From Desmodesmus armatus (taxonomy: Eukaryota; Chlorophyta; Chlorophyceae; Sphaeropleales; Scenedesmaceae): a stretch of DNA of 64,000 bases. The first letter of the stretch is position 1; each line of letters starts with the position of its first letter. This document shows positions 46,917-58,176 of this stretch, in pieces. The notes below the pieces were generated by a model that saw nothing but the letters and a program-made list of their open reading frames with translations, was not told the DNA's origin and ran no database searches. The translations under genes and the position numbers were made by a program. The stretch covers positions 186,001-250,000 of the forward strand of contig VIIQ02000596.1 of assembly GCA_007449985.2 (NCBI GenBank), in the 5' to 3' direction.

Positions 46917-47977
46917 TCACTCAGTGTCCTCCTCATAATCCTCAGAAGATGACGTGTCGTGTTCTGACTCCGACACGGTTTCATGTGAAGCCTCATCCTC
47001 CTCTTCGCTCATGTCTGCATTCAACCGGAAGTTGAACGCCAGCGGTGCCGCTGCCGCTGCCATGGGTGCTGCTGCTTCAGCTGCTTGCTGCTGCTCGATT
47101 CCTGCTGCTGTTGCTGGGACCACAGGCTGCAGTCCCTGCAAGGAAACGTCCACAGGCACACAACACACAGCAAGAGGGATGTGAATGCGTGAGTGACACT
47201 GGTAGGCCAGTGCAGCTTGCATCCATGTCCGAAAGGGTGTGCAGGGCAACAGACTGCACTAAAAATGTCCCGTTGTTTGCGGGGCCAACCAGGTTGCGGG
47301 TCCCAGGCAGCCGCAACGCAGCAAAAGCCTGGGCCAAAGATACGCATGTGCTGATCCCGCATCTGTCCTGCAAGACTGCATGCAGCACTGCTCACCTGAG
47401 GGATGGCAGGTGCTGGCGGCAGCTGTCCTGCAGGTTGCTGCTGTCCTGCCTTCTGCGCCACTATATCCATGTGGTACATGCGCAAGGCGGAGTGCAGCAT
47501 GAAGGGCACCTGCGGTGCTGGGGGCACTGGTGGCAGGCCAGGGGCGCTGCATAGGGGTGCGAAGGCATGTCGCAGGGTGTGTGCGTAGCGGATGATCATC
47601 TCTGGGTCTTCTTTGCATGGCAGCGTGTGCAGCAGCTTGTGGCATGCATCTAGCTGGGACCTCAGGCCGAGGACTGAGCTGTCCAAGATCTGCAGGAGGT
47701 CTGAGAGCAGCTCCTGCCGCTGCTGGCAAGCTGCTTGGAGCTCGTCGGCGTCCTCAACTGTGGAGTTGTTGTTTGATCCAGTAAGTGCACGAGCGAGCTT
47801 GGCGTTGAAGGACACTAGCTGACGAAGTTCTGCTGCGGAGGTAGTACTGACAGGAGCAGTAGGAGGGGTGGTGAGGTCTGCTGATGTGCCCAGCTGCTGG
47901 GACAGGTGGGTGTGCAGGCTGCGGGCGTGCTGCTGCACAGAGTGGTTGAGGGAGTGGGGAGACAAGGTGTGGGCCAT
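46917..47977 (-). CDS. MED4: Probable Mediator complex subunit 4
   Basis: MED4 is a middle-module subunit of the nuclear Mediator, which links activators to RNA polymerase II. Two minus-strand exons, 47977-47396 and 47135-46917, join in phase 0 and give 266 residues, within the normal MED4 range. The coiled-coil-like N-terminal half (ELRQLVSFNAKLARAL, ACQQRQELLSDLLQILDSS) is followed by the family signature DPEMIIRYAHTLRHAFAPL with PPVPPAPQ, then a Gln/Pro/Ala linker and a very acidic C-terminus (SEEEDEASHETVSESEHDTS). The assignment rests mainly on the RYAH...AP...PPAPQ signature; other regions are poorly conserved. Shares a 383-base divergent region with the OPR-type gene. Confidence 0.68.
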
Positions 47978-48360
47978 GGCTTTTGTTCACGTGGGACATA
48001 AAAGATGACAACACACCTTGCACCACCCTGTCTCCTGTCCTTTGGAGGCAAAGTAGAACCCTGTTACAGAACCCCACACTCCACAAAACAGATGACGTCC
48101 TGCTTGCTGCGGTGTGCATGGTGATCCTCACGATACACGCAGAAACAAAAATCAGCGCAACCAGATTTACCTTCCTTTCTTCTCGCCAAACCACAAACAG
48201 CAGACGTGACGTTGAGCTCTTTCTGATCACATCTACAGTGTGTTTCATCTGCAGTGGGTATAGACGAGACGTCCTTCGTGATCGTGGCTCTCGTGTCGGG
48301 TCTGCTCTGGTGTGACCTCATCACCGCAGAGACCAGGCCAGCAGAAGCGTGGGGGGTTGC
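47978..48360. promoter_or_regulatory. Divergent intergenic region, MED4-like (-) / OPR-type (+)
   Basis: 383 bases between the start codons. Promoters of both genes are expected here from arrangement alone; no motif stands out. Confidence 0.5.
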
Positions 48361-51300
48361 ATGGCTCACGCTGGCTCGCAACAACTGCTCTCTGGCCTTC
48401 ATCAACTGAATGCGCCGTGGGCTCTGGGCGCTCGCAGGAGGTATGGTGACCAGTACCAGCCTAGCAGCATTTGTGGCTCCCAGCTGCCCAGTCACCACTT
48501 TGCGTGCTTGGCCCCCAGGCTCTGCCTTGCGTCGGTTGTTGCTAACACTACTTCTCTTTGCCGCAGTTTGAGGCCTCAAGCTGGCCTCCAGCCACAGCAA
48601 CACCAGATCAAGGTGGGTGCCAGGTCCGCTGCACGAGTCAGCACCCCAACAGCGGCGCTGCACAGGCAGCTGTTGCTGCTCGGGTGTTGCGTTTAGGCCT
48701 GGGTTTCGATGGCATGTGCTTTTCATATTTCTGTGGATGCTTTGCGTGCTCCTGTGGAAGCGCAGGCTTGGGGTCGGATGGACTGGCATTGTTTCATGTG
48801 GTGCTGAATGCACAGCAAGTTGTGGTCCGCACAAAGCTAGCCTTCCTTTGCCAACGCTGAACCTGAGCTGCTGAGCATGAGGTGCATATAGGTTCCTACA
48901 GTCATCACCTCATCCCTGTGCTCTGCCTGTGCATGTGCTGCCTGTCACTTGCAGTTTGCTCACATAACCCCCCATGTGGCAGTGTACCCATCGTTCACCG
49001 ACGATGACAGCCCAACTGCTGGTGCTGCCGTGACAGCAGCACCTGCTGAGCTACCCTGGCAACAACAGCAGCAAGTCCAGCAGCAGCAGCAGGCGCAGCA
49101 GCAACGCGGCTGGTTCCAGCAGCGACCCTGGGGCAATGGGCAGCAGCCCCTGCAGCAGCAGGTGCAGCAGCAGCAGGACGCAGGCAGGCAGCAACGCGAG
49201 CAGCTTCATGCAGACGTTGCTGCTGCGCTGCAGGAGCAACAGCAGCAGCAGCGGCCTCCGCCGCAGCCGCAGGATGGAGACAGCTTCATAGCGCAGCTAC
49301 AGCAGTGCACAGGTCTGGCTGACGTTGCTGCTCTGATGCGCTGCCAGCAGCAGGAGCAGCAGCTGACACTGCCGCAGGCTTGTGCATCACTGCAGCAGCT
49401 GTGCAGGGTCACGCGCGTGTCGACGCTGACCGTGCTGCAGCAGCAGCAGCTGCAGGAGTGCTGCAACCTAGCAGCACACACAGCGCTGCAGGAACTGAGT
49501 CAGCTAGGTCACAGCGACATGGGCCAGGTTTTAGCCATGTTCCAAGCCCTGGGGTATAAGCCCGAGGGCGCATGGGTGCGCTCCATACTGCAGCATGCAG
49601 GTACAGAGCTGGTACACTACAGCCCTGCTGAGCTGGCGCTGCTGCTGCTCACAGCCACACAAGCCTCAGCACGGTGTGGGGTCATCCCTGGTCCCGACAC
49701 ACCTGTCGTGCAGCTGCTGCCATCCCGGCGGGTACCCCACCCCAGCAGCCTGGCAGATGTCTTCACGGCAGCAGTAGCAAACCGGCAGGCGCCGCCGCTG
49801 CCGCAGCAGCAGCAGCAGGCCCAGCAGCAGCAGCGGCGAGCCAACACTGTGCTGACCTCAGCATGGCTGCAGCACTTCCTGGCAACCTTCCAGCCCTACA
49901 TTGCCTGCAGGTCAGCACACCCGCAGCTCTCACCAGGGCATATGGAGGCTGTCATATCCTGCCTGGCTGCCCTGCGCGTCGCTCCAGATCGCTTCTGGAT
50001 GTACCTGTTTGTCAGGCAGATGGCAGCACAGCTACCATCCTGCAGCCCAGGGAGCGTGGTGCGCATGATCGGCGGCCTGGCCACGCTAGGCTACCGGCTG
50101 CCGGATCACGTGCTGCTGCAAGTCGAGCGGCAGATTGGCACAGCAGCAGCTCTGGTGCAGCTCCGTGCTGAGGAGTGTGTGGAGGTGGTCCGGTCTGTGG
50201 CTGTCCTGCGCACACAGCAGACAAAGCCCACAGACCCATGGCTTCGGGAGCTGCTAGCAGCAGCAGTGCGAGGCAGCAGGCACCTCAGTGCCAGTGCAGT
50301 CATAGGGCTGCTGGCGGCAACAGCAGCACTAGGCCTGCAGCTAGAGCCGTCCTGGATGGATGTGCTGATGCTGCAGGCACGTGCAGCACTGTCGGCCATG
50401 ACACCCCACGAGCACGTCAGCTTGATCGATGCCCTCTCCCAGCAGCAGCACCAGTACCGGCCTGGGCCCGTGTTCATGTCTGTGTACCTCGCCCAGGTTG
50501 CCAACCACCTCCCCGACCTTACAGTGAGCCAGCAGGCAGCGCTGGCTACAGGGCTTGCAACAGTGGGTTACAAGCCAGGGGCCTCATGGATGGCTGCCTT
50601 TATGGCGCAGCTGCTGTCACAGCCAGTGACAGGGGCAGATGGGGAGGACCTCCTGCAGCTACTGCGTGCCCTGCGGCGGATGCAGTACGTGCCTGCCCCC
50701 AACATGGCACAGCAGCTCTCAGGGCTGATCGACAGCATACAGCTCAGTGTGCCTTACAACCAGCTGCTGTTGTTGAGGGAGGCTCTCGATGAGCTGCAGT
50801 ACCAGCGGGGTATCATGGCGGTGCCTGGCGGGCCCCGCAGGGCAGCAGAGGCAGCAGCAGCCGCGGCAGCTGCTGCTGCTGTATCAGTGGCAGGTGATGC
50901 TGCTGGGGATGCAGCAGGACCTGCTGCGGGTGCTTCTGCTGAGGCAGCTGCTGCTGCTGCGCCTGGTGGGGATGTCATGGCAATTGATGGGGTGGTGGAC
51001 CCAGCAGCAGTGCAGGCAGCACAGGCGTTTGCTGTGCAGGCAGAACAGCAGGTGCAGGTAGCACAGCTGGCAGCGAGGCAGGCGTTTGAACAGTCAGTGG
51101 GTGTGGAGCAGCAGGTTGGGCAGCCCCAGGAGGGGTCAGCTGGTGGGGTTGGGACAGCCAGTAGTGCAGCTCCTGGTTTCAGTGAAGCAGCACCACCACT
51201 GGCTATGCAGGCAGAAGCAGAGGCAGCTGCAGCACCGGTCACGACTGGTGTTGAGCAGGCGGTAACTGCTGCAGCTGGCGAGGGTGCTGCTGCTGAGGTT

Positions 51301-51378
51301 GGCAAGGCAGGGGAGGGGGCAGCTAGTGCTCCTGCTCGTGTAGGTATAGCGCAGGAGAGTTTGGAGCTTTTTGCTTGA
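48361..51378 (+). CDS. OPR/Tbc2-type repeat protein, putative organelle RNA factor
   Basis: Exons 48361-48440, 48567-48612 and 48955-51378 join in consistent phase and give 849 residues. The large exon alone is an uninterrupted frame. After a Gln-rich region (about residues 70-150), the protein has roughly 38-residue helical repeats with Trp and Leu at fixed spacing: LGYKPEGAWVRSILQHAG, HYSPAELALLLLTA, LRVAPDRFWMYLFVRQMAAQ, CSPGSVVRMIGGLATLGY, LQLEPSWMDVLMLQARAAL and VGYKPGASWMAAFMAQLL. These resemble octotricopeptide repeats of Chlamydomonas Tbc2-like factors, nucleus-encoded proteins that bind specific chloroplast or mitochondrial RNAs. The C-terminal 200 residues are Ala/Gln/Gly-rich. The first two exons are supported only by splice borders and phase; the N-terminal exon (SQQLLSGLHQLNAPWALGAR) could be an organelle presequence. 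No RAP domain is seen. RNA target unknown. Confidence 0.72.
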
Positions 51379-51926
51379 TTGTTGAGTTGGCTTCTGCTTG
51401 TGTTGAGTTGCCCTTGTTGAGCAGGGGGCTGCTTGTTGTTTGGTGGTCAGTGTGTTTGGTTGGAGGTGCCTATAGCCAGTGCGTCAATGCTTATCATCGC
51501 TTTTGTACAGATAGTGGCTGAACCTTGTATGGTATGGGATGCATGTGTGTCTGCGGTGTTTTGCTTCGGTGTGGGTGTAACCAATGTAGTGACGCTATGT
51601 CAGGTATGCTAGCCTGATTGGGGTTGGTGCTCAGTATAAATGTGTCATGCTTCTTGCGCCAGCGGGAATAAGCTGAGGCAGGTGCTTGAGTCTCCTCTAG
51701 TCATCACAGCAGCTGACAGTGCTCACTGTTCAGATCACCCTGTTATGCCAGTCTCACACCTGCAGGTGTGAAAGCACATGATGAGTCACAGGAAATCACG
51801 TACTGAATACTTCGCACACAAGAAATTTAATAACTGATCGAACATTTCCACACAAGCTCTACATGTGAATTCCGCCTTGACAGCAGCAGATCTGCCTCTG
51901 CCTGGTAGTGTCACTGCACACACTCA
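51379..51926. other. Intergenic, OPR-type to RBMX2
   Basis: 3' UTR of the OPR-type gene and promoter of the RBMX2-type gene. No gene is seen. Confidence 0.5.
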
Positions 51927-53632
51927 ATGAATCCGCTAACGCAGATCAAAAATACTCAGAAAATCACCAAGAAGGAGATTGAGCTAGGCCTATTTGAGAA
52001 GGCGTCCTGGCATGATCGGTTCAAGCACTCAGCCTACATCTTTGCTGGTGGTCTTGACTTTGACCTGACAGAGGGCGACCTGCTGGCCGTGTTTGCCCAG
52101 TACGGCGAGCTAGTGGATGTGCACCTAGTTCGGGATAAGCAGAGTGGCAAGTCCAGGGGCTTTGCCTTCCTAGCTTACGAGGACCAGCGCAGCACAGTCA
52201 TAGCAGTAGACAACCTCAATGGAGCGACAGTTGCAGGCAGGAAGGTCAGAGTGGAGCACGTTGACAACTACAAGAAGCGGAAAGCTGAGGTGGGTATGTC
52301 AATCGGCCTTGCATGCCCTGCTCCTGCGGCTGGTGCAGGCAAAGCATACAGGCTGGTCAGCTGTAGCAGCAGATGCTGCCCGCATGACCCTCCAAGTTGA
52401 TGCTGACCTGTGTGCCTTCCTACTGCTGTTTCTTGTTTTTCCAGCTGAACGGTGAAGATCCAGATGCCATCCCTGATGAGCCACCACCCAAGCGGCAGCA
52501 TGCAGACTCCCCTGAGCAGCGTCACAGACACCACACCCAGCAGGACCAGCCAGCCGAGCAGCAGCCAGCAGCAGCAGATGGCAGGGGGGCAGGCAGCGGC
52601 CGCCTAGCAGATGCTTGGCAGATGCCTGGGTCTCTGTTCTCGCTGCTGACCAGTGCTGAGGCCACAGCAGGTGCTGCTGCAGCAGACAAGGACGGCAAGA
52701 AGAAGCACAAGGAGCACAAGCACAAGAAAGAGAAACACAAGAAAAAGGATAAGGTGTGCATTGGTCGTCTGGTGTTGGCTGCTATTGCAGGCTTCATCTC
52801 TTACTGCTAGAAGAGTGTTTGTAATATCTTCAATCTGTGACAGCTCGTGTTGCTGAAGATATGCATGGCCATCTGCAGCCTTGACAGCAGCAGCACACTC
52901 AGCATTGCTTATCGTCTCAAACACACATGTCGCAACTCTCTCCGTGGGCCCCGCATCCCGTGGGTCCCCGCATCAGTCCGTGTGCTAACACAGCATGTTA
53001 GTGCAGCAGCACCGAATGGTGCGCCCCCTGGAACCCTAAAAAAAGCACCGAAGCTCTCAGGCATTTCACATGGCTGACATTCCACTTGTCTCATGCTGCT
53101 GTGTGCCTGTGTGGCTCCCGCTGCAGCAACGTGACCGCAGCAGGAGCCGCAGCAGGAGCCGCAGCAGGAGCCGCAGCCCGCAGCAGCCCAGCAGCCGGCC
53201 AGCAGCAGCCTTCGGCCCGCCTCGCCCGCCCCCACGCAGCACAACTGACCGCCCCTCAGACAGCAGACAGCCGCCGGCCGCGGACAGGGAGGCAGACAGA
53301 CGCGAAAGGGGCAGCGAGCGCAGCAGGGGTGGTGATGACAGGGCTGGTGGGGATTGGGGCAAGGGCGGGTATGGCGACCGGGGCGCAGAGCAGCACAGGC
53401 ATGGCGGCGGCAGTGAGGGATATGGGGACAGAGACAGACGAGGCAGCAGGGATGAACGAGGCGGTGACAGGGAGGGGCGGCGTGGCAGCGACAGGCGGGA
53501 AGACCACCGGGTGAGCGGCGGGCTGGGTCTGGTCAGCGGCAGGAGCCGAGGCAGGGGGATAGGCAGGGCGGCAGCTATCGTCGCAGCAGCAGGAGCAGGA
53601 GCAGCAGTAGGAGCCGTGACAGGCGGCGGTGA
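51927..53632 (+). CDS. RBMX2: RBMX2/Ist3-type splicing factor (RES complex)
   Basis: Nuclear pre-mRNA splicing protein; yeast Ist3/Snu17 is the core of the RES complex in activated spliceosomes. Exons: 51927-52289, 52445-52753, 53127-53510, 53567-53632; phases close and give 373 residues. The start is canonical for the family: MNPLTQIKNTQKITKKEIEL and SWHDRFKHSAYIFAGGLDFD (RNP2), an RRM with SGKSRGFAFLAYEDQRSTV (RNP1), and KVRVEHVDNYKKRK. Then follow a Lys/His-rich stretch (KKHKEHKHKKEKHKKKDK), RS dipeptides, and a long Arg/Gly/Asp-rich tail ending in SSRSRSSSRSRDRRR. The last intron, 53511-53566, is only 56 bases. Reading through it would leave the RS frame, which supports splicing. Confidence 0.93.
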
Positions 53633-54065
53633 TGCGGTGCTGTACTACGGCAGCGACGTGCGGAGGGGTGGCAATGTTTGTGTGTGCAAGGGGCGCTGCC
53701 TCAGGTTGTTTGACTGCTGGCTGGCAGAGAATTGTGGTGTATCGACACACCTGCTGCACAAGCAGGGCTGCTGTGTGACACTTGGGTGAGGGGAACAGGA
53801 CTGGTGTGTATATGTGCAGGTGTTTGCATGACAGTGAACACAAGCTTTTGCAGACTATCAGATCTGAGGTTGGGCCAGCCGACCCGATGCAAGCCCCGGG
53901 ACCCAATCCATGTCCCGCCCTTGTAACTCAAGGCGCCACCAATCCTACTCAGGACAGCCCAACCACCTGTGGCACACAAGCTGTGTTAGCAGGGGGTAAA
54001 GGGATTTTCCATCACACTTCTTCTCAGAATAGAGCAAGATGCCAAAGGCAGTGGCATCAGCCGTT
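53633..54065. other. Intergenic, RBMX2 to tRNA-Gln
   Basis: 3' UTR of the splicing factor and 5' flank of the tRNA gene. No gene is seen. Confidence 0.5.
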
Positions 54066-54155
54066 GCCGCCGTAGTATAGTGGTCATCACCCTGGACTCT
54101 GACTCTACCAAGGAAGAGACATCCAGTAACAGCGGTTCAAATCCGCTCGGTGGCT
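54066..54155 (+). tRNA. trnQ-CUG: tRNA-Gln (CUG) with 18-nt intron
   Basis: Acceptor stem GCCGCCG/CGGTGGC (seven pairs, one G-T), T8-A9, D arm with AGTGGT loop, anticodon stem CTGGA/TCCAG, and T arm AGCGG TTCAAAT CCGCT. The anticodon CTG is at 54099-54101. The anticodon loop is restored by removing 54103-54120, between positions 37 and 38, the standard place for nuclear tRNA introns. It decodes CAG, the Gln codon used very heavily in the coding regions of this window. Confidence 0.92.
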
Positions 54156-54839
54156 AAGAGGTCTAGGTCATCTATGCACAAAAACCTGCGGGCATCCATA
54201 CCCTGCATGTGTATGGGTATCATACCTGTCATGATGACAGGCTGTCAACTCCAAGGCCAGGGTTTGTGCTGTGAGCTTTTGAAAATGCTGAATAGTTTTG
54301 ACTGACTAAAAAACGGTTTGGCTGCCAGTCAGTGACTGTGTATTTGAATCCAAACGGGCAGGATCGAAATCACATAACAAACGTGTGCAGCATGTTTTGG
54401 TGATGCCAGTTCAACTACGGCTAGTTCCCTAATGACAGGGGCAGCTACGAGTGGGGCGCTGTGAATGCTGCCGTGAATGCTGATTGCTGCAGGCCCTGTG
54501 ACAGCCGCAGGGACCACACCTAGCAGCCCCGTAGTAAGGCTTGCCACAGCCTGTGGTAACATCACAAGCATTGCTGGCGACAGCAGTAGCAGCAGCTGCC
54601 CGACCAGCGCATTTTGTTGAGGGGACGGCAGCCTTAGAAAGGGCCACCGGCTGCTGCTCAAGCTGCAGCGCTGAAAGGACCCAAGCAGACATATCATATG
54701 GGGGCCCTATTTCCAGCAGCAGCACGGCTGTTCGGAACCGCTACGGCAGCAGCCGGCGACCAGCAGGCGGCTCCAACTCATCCAAATGCCTTGAGCAGTG
54801 ATCATGATGCGGGGGCTGCGCCAGCCTGCAACCGCTGGT

Positions 54840-56544
54840 GGGGATGCGGCACTGCGCAGGCAGGCATGCCCCTTGCGGTCGCAAAAGGTTGGGGGACATC
54901 TGGCAGAAGCTGGCCAGCCAAGAACCAGCCAGCTCTGCAGCACATGCCGCAGTGCGCAGTTCACCAAGACCGGCATAGTGCGGATGCCTGGATGAGGGGT
55001 GCTACTAGCATCCTCGGTGTTGTACTGCAGTTTGTACTACACTACGGTGTTGTACTGCGGTGACCGCACAGCGTTGTCGGCAGAGTAAGGCATACACACT
55101 GCTTGCACACACATGTCTGTTTTCTGCCTGCAGTAACGTGTGCACCACTGCAGATTGCAGGTGCACCCAGCCTGAGGCATCATTGCTGTGGGAGGTGCAT
55201 GGGCAAGGTGCGTTACTGGGAATGGCCAATCTCACAGTTCTCCAGGGGATTTGCATGAGCCTGCTGCTGCTTGTCAGCGCTGTCAGCTGCAGCTTGCGTT
55301 TGCTGGTGCTGTCGCCTGTATCCAATCATTGTCTGGCATGGGCACGGCAGTCTATCAAGACCGGCATATTGTGGTCGCCTGCCAGGAAGAGGGGTGCTGA
55401 GAGAATGCTGACTTGGGTGCTGCCGTTCATGGAATGCACTGGCTGGTCAGCAGTGGCAGCCATATGTCACTGCTTGTCTGTCACCTGTTGTGCGGTATAG
55501 CTATACGGCAGCTGATGGGCTGTATTTTGTATTTCCATGTGGTTGGCCATTTTGGTGCATAGTGCTAGCGCTTGACTGAAGCTTTCTGGTTTCAACACCA
55601 TGGCATTCCAGGTGTCTTGCAATGCCAGGCATGCTTCCACCCGGTGGAATCGTGAGCCTGCGGTGTGCTCAATGTCGCAACTTACATCAAACAAACTCCC
55701 ATAACCAATCAGGCCGCAACCGGGATCGGTCCTGACAACTCTCCGACTGGCAATAGCTCACACCAACGTGACTCTCTGGCACGTGCCACTTCTAATACAG
55801 ACTGGTGCACCCACTGGCATCATGTCATGATGCAGTGACTGCACACATGATGTGTGAGGGGCTTGCCGCCCATCGATGCCAAAATGCAACTTTCATGAAT
55901 GGCTGATCGGCAACTGCAACCACAACATAGGTCTACTACACACAGTCTCATACATGCCATGCCAATCATTGGCACGGTGCCACAGTGTGCCAGGTGACCT
56001 AGTAGGCAAACATGTATCAGGCAAACTTTGTAGTACAGTGTACAAGAGTGGCAGTAGGCAACATGTAGCAAGCAACCACTCATAAACATGGCCGGTGGCA
56101 CGACGCCCTGCTCCATGGCGCCATGCCGGCAGGGTAGCTACCCCGCTAGGGTAGCTACCCGCTATAGGCGGCAGGTGTGCGCCGGGTGTCACATACTCGT
56201 CCATTGTGGTGGCTTGGCTTTGTAGGTAGGTATTGTGGGTGGGTATGCCTTCGGCACTGCGACAGTTGACGCAACATCACAATCATGCAGGAGCGGTCAG
56301 TCTGATGCCGAGCAGTGGCATTTTGTAGGCACACACCTTGCACTCATGCTGCAATGCACCCGGTGGCTGGCAGCCCCAGCCAATGCTTGGGAGCAGTCTT
56401 CTGGTTCACCAACACTCCCTGGGTGCGCGCCAACCAGTAAGTGTTAGCACTGCGGCAGTGTGAGCGAGCCAGAGTGCATATATCCTGACTCAGTGACTGT
56501 CATGCGAGCGTGGGCTTGGCCCGTTGAATGAGCTACACTTCTGT
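54840..56544. repeat. Degenerate older copy of the tandem-array unit
   Basis: From about 55130 to 56540 the sequence follows, with many substitutions and indels, the right half of the unit at 58140-59616 (shared: TGCACCAC.GCAG, CTGAGGCAT, GCTGTGGGAGGTGCATGG, GGCATATTGTGG). About 54950-55010 also repeats GACCGGCATAGTG.GG and CCTGGATGAGGGGTGCT. This suggests the array was once longer and its left edge has decayed. The left boundary is approximate. Confidence 0.7.
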
Positions 56545-56553
56545 TGTCTCACC

Positions 56554-57326
56554 TTAACACCCGCCTGTGATCTTGCCAACCTGGCAGCAGTTGCCGCTGC
56601 AGCACACCCATGGCCAGCTGCCCCCGCAATCGTAGCCGTTGTCGCCGCACTGGATGCACACGCCTTGCTTCAGCATCCTTCCAGCGGGGCGGAAAGGGTT
56701 GTCACCTGCAAGCAGCCAGCAGCCTTGGTGTTAGTGATGGTGCTTGGGTGGAACCACTGTTGGCCCAGCCGGCTGGCCAGCCAGGTGGGCAAAGTGGTGG
56801 TGAGCTTATGGTGGCCTTGAGTCGCACACCTGTCGTGCACTGCATTGCATGGCATCATGCAAGCCAAGCTAGGAAAAACTTTGCGTGGCTCTTAGTGGTG
56901 CCTTGACTGTGCAGCAGATGGCGCCAGACCGCAGATTGTGCCTGCTGCTGGTGCGGTCTGCACATAACTGGACCGGGTCCAACTGCTGCAGCCATATGGG
57001 AATGCATTCCATGCTCTCCCCCTATCATAGGCAGTGCCGGTTGCAGCAGACTTACTGCAGTCGTGGGTGTAGCGATGCCATCATCAGCAGTGCTTGGCAG
57101 TCCATCTTCAGCGTCCACACCTGTGTTGCACCGTGCAAGGGGTGGGCAGGTGGAAGGTGGGTTGTGGTAACGAGAAGGTGTGCTTCTGCTAAGCCGCTCA
57201 ACAGGCCCCCAGAGCTTTTGAGCGCATAGCAGTATCGATATGCTTACCGGCCATGCACACCACCGCAATGGCGAGCAACGCCAGGAGCAGAACAGGCCTG
57301 CCGACCGACCAGTACTGGCGCGCCAT
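56554..57326 (-). pseudogene. Cysteine-rich secreted protein, copy 1 (frameshifted)
   Basis: Minus-strand exons 57326-57248 (signal peptide) and 57120-57056 match copies 2 and 3. The last exon, 56705-56554, lacks one G of a run (AAAGGGTT here, AAAGGGGTT in the other copies) just inside the acceptor, so the cysteine-rich frame no longer joins exon 2 in phase. The region after the last CC pair is also two residues shorter (KITGGC). Either a decayed copy, or rescued by an acceptor or extra exon I cannot support. Confidence 0.7.
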
Positions 57327-57528
57327 GGTGCAGGGACGCAGCGGCTTGTTGAAATGTAAAAAAGCGGAAGCCAAACGCTTCAAAGCAGGTTGCGATTGAA
57401 ACAAACAACCGCGGGAAGGCTCAAGTAGCGATGGAAGCGTACACCACACACAGCGTTCAACCTAGATTAGTGTTTGAGGGCGGAGTTTCAGCGTATTTGT
57501 ACGGTGTTGCAGTAGTATAACGCTCGCC

Positions 57529-57548
57529 GGCCCAAAGGCCTTTGGGCC
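57529..57548. repeat. Perfect 20-bp palindrome, unit 1
   Basis: GGCCCAAAGGCCTTTGGGCC is its own reverse complement. It lies about 200 bases upstream of the signal-peptide exon of the cysteine-rich gene and is repeated at 60603-60622 and 63670-63689. Possible dimeric factor site or cruciform. Confidence 0.9.
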
Positions 57549-58176
57549 TTCGAGGAGCCTGCGCTGACGATGAACCGACGTTCGGCACCTGGCATGTGTT
57601 CCTTGCCCGTCGGCGTCCACACTTCCACCGGGGATTTACGCATCCCTCTTTTATTTCTTTCTCAAAAAACAATCAACACCTGGTGTGCGCTCTGCGACGT
57701 TCGTGCCTGACGTTGAGTGCGTCATGGACCTTGGATGCATGCGCAGGCAACAGCAACTCCCTGTTGGTGTTGATATCGGCCCCTGAACCCCTGTGACGGT
57801 GGTGCTGGTATTGACTGGGATGTGTCTGCAAGTGAGGTCAAGCAGGCAAGACTCTAGAGGAAAAAACTTGGCGACGGTCGCCACTTTTGGCAGCTGCAGC
57901 TGTTATCATCTGTGTCTTGGATCTGTGGTGGCCGTGCACCTGTTTGTGTTTGTAAATTTGGGCTGTGCTGCAGCAGTTGGTGCAGGCGCTGGGCAGCGCT
58001 GGCACAGTGCTTGCTGCTCGCCCAGTGTCAGTACCTTCCACCCTGTCAGTGACTTGGATGCAGGTATGGGTGGCCACTCTCTGCTGGCTCAAACCATGTT
58101 GCTGGTTTGCCTTGCTCTTTCAGCACTGCATCAGCACCAGCGCTGCAGGGCCTGCAGTCACGTGTGCACCACGCAG

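Noticed and set aside
49051..51305. Minus-strand Leu/Ala/Ser-rich open frames opposite the OPR-type exon
   Set aside because: They mirror CAG/GCA repeats of the plus-strand gene and have no domain or splice support.
56930..56957. Extra 28-nt exon to rescue frame in cysteine-rich copy 1
   Set aside because: It makes phases close in copy 1 only and uses a poor donor (GTCTGG). Copies 2 and 3 join exon 2 directly to the cysteine exon in frame, so copy 1 is better explained by a one-base loss.
56855..57268. 137-residue open frame on the minus strand, repeated in each unit
   Set aside because: It reads through exon 2 into the intron past a good GTAAGT donor and lacks the signal peptide and cysteines; repeated only because the unit is repeated.
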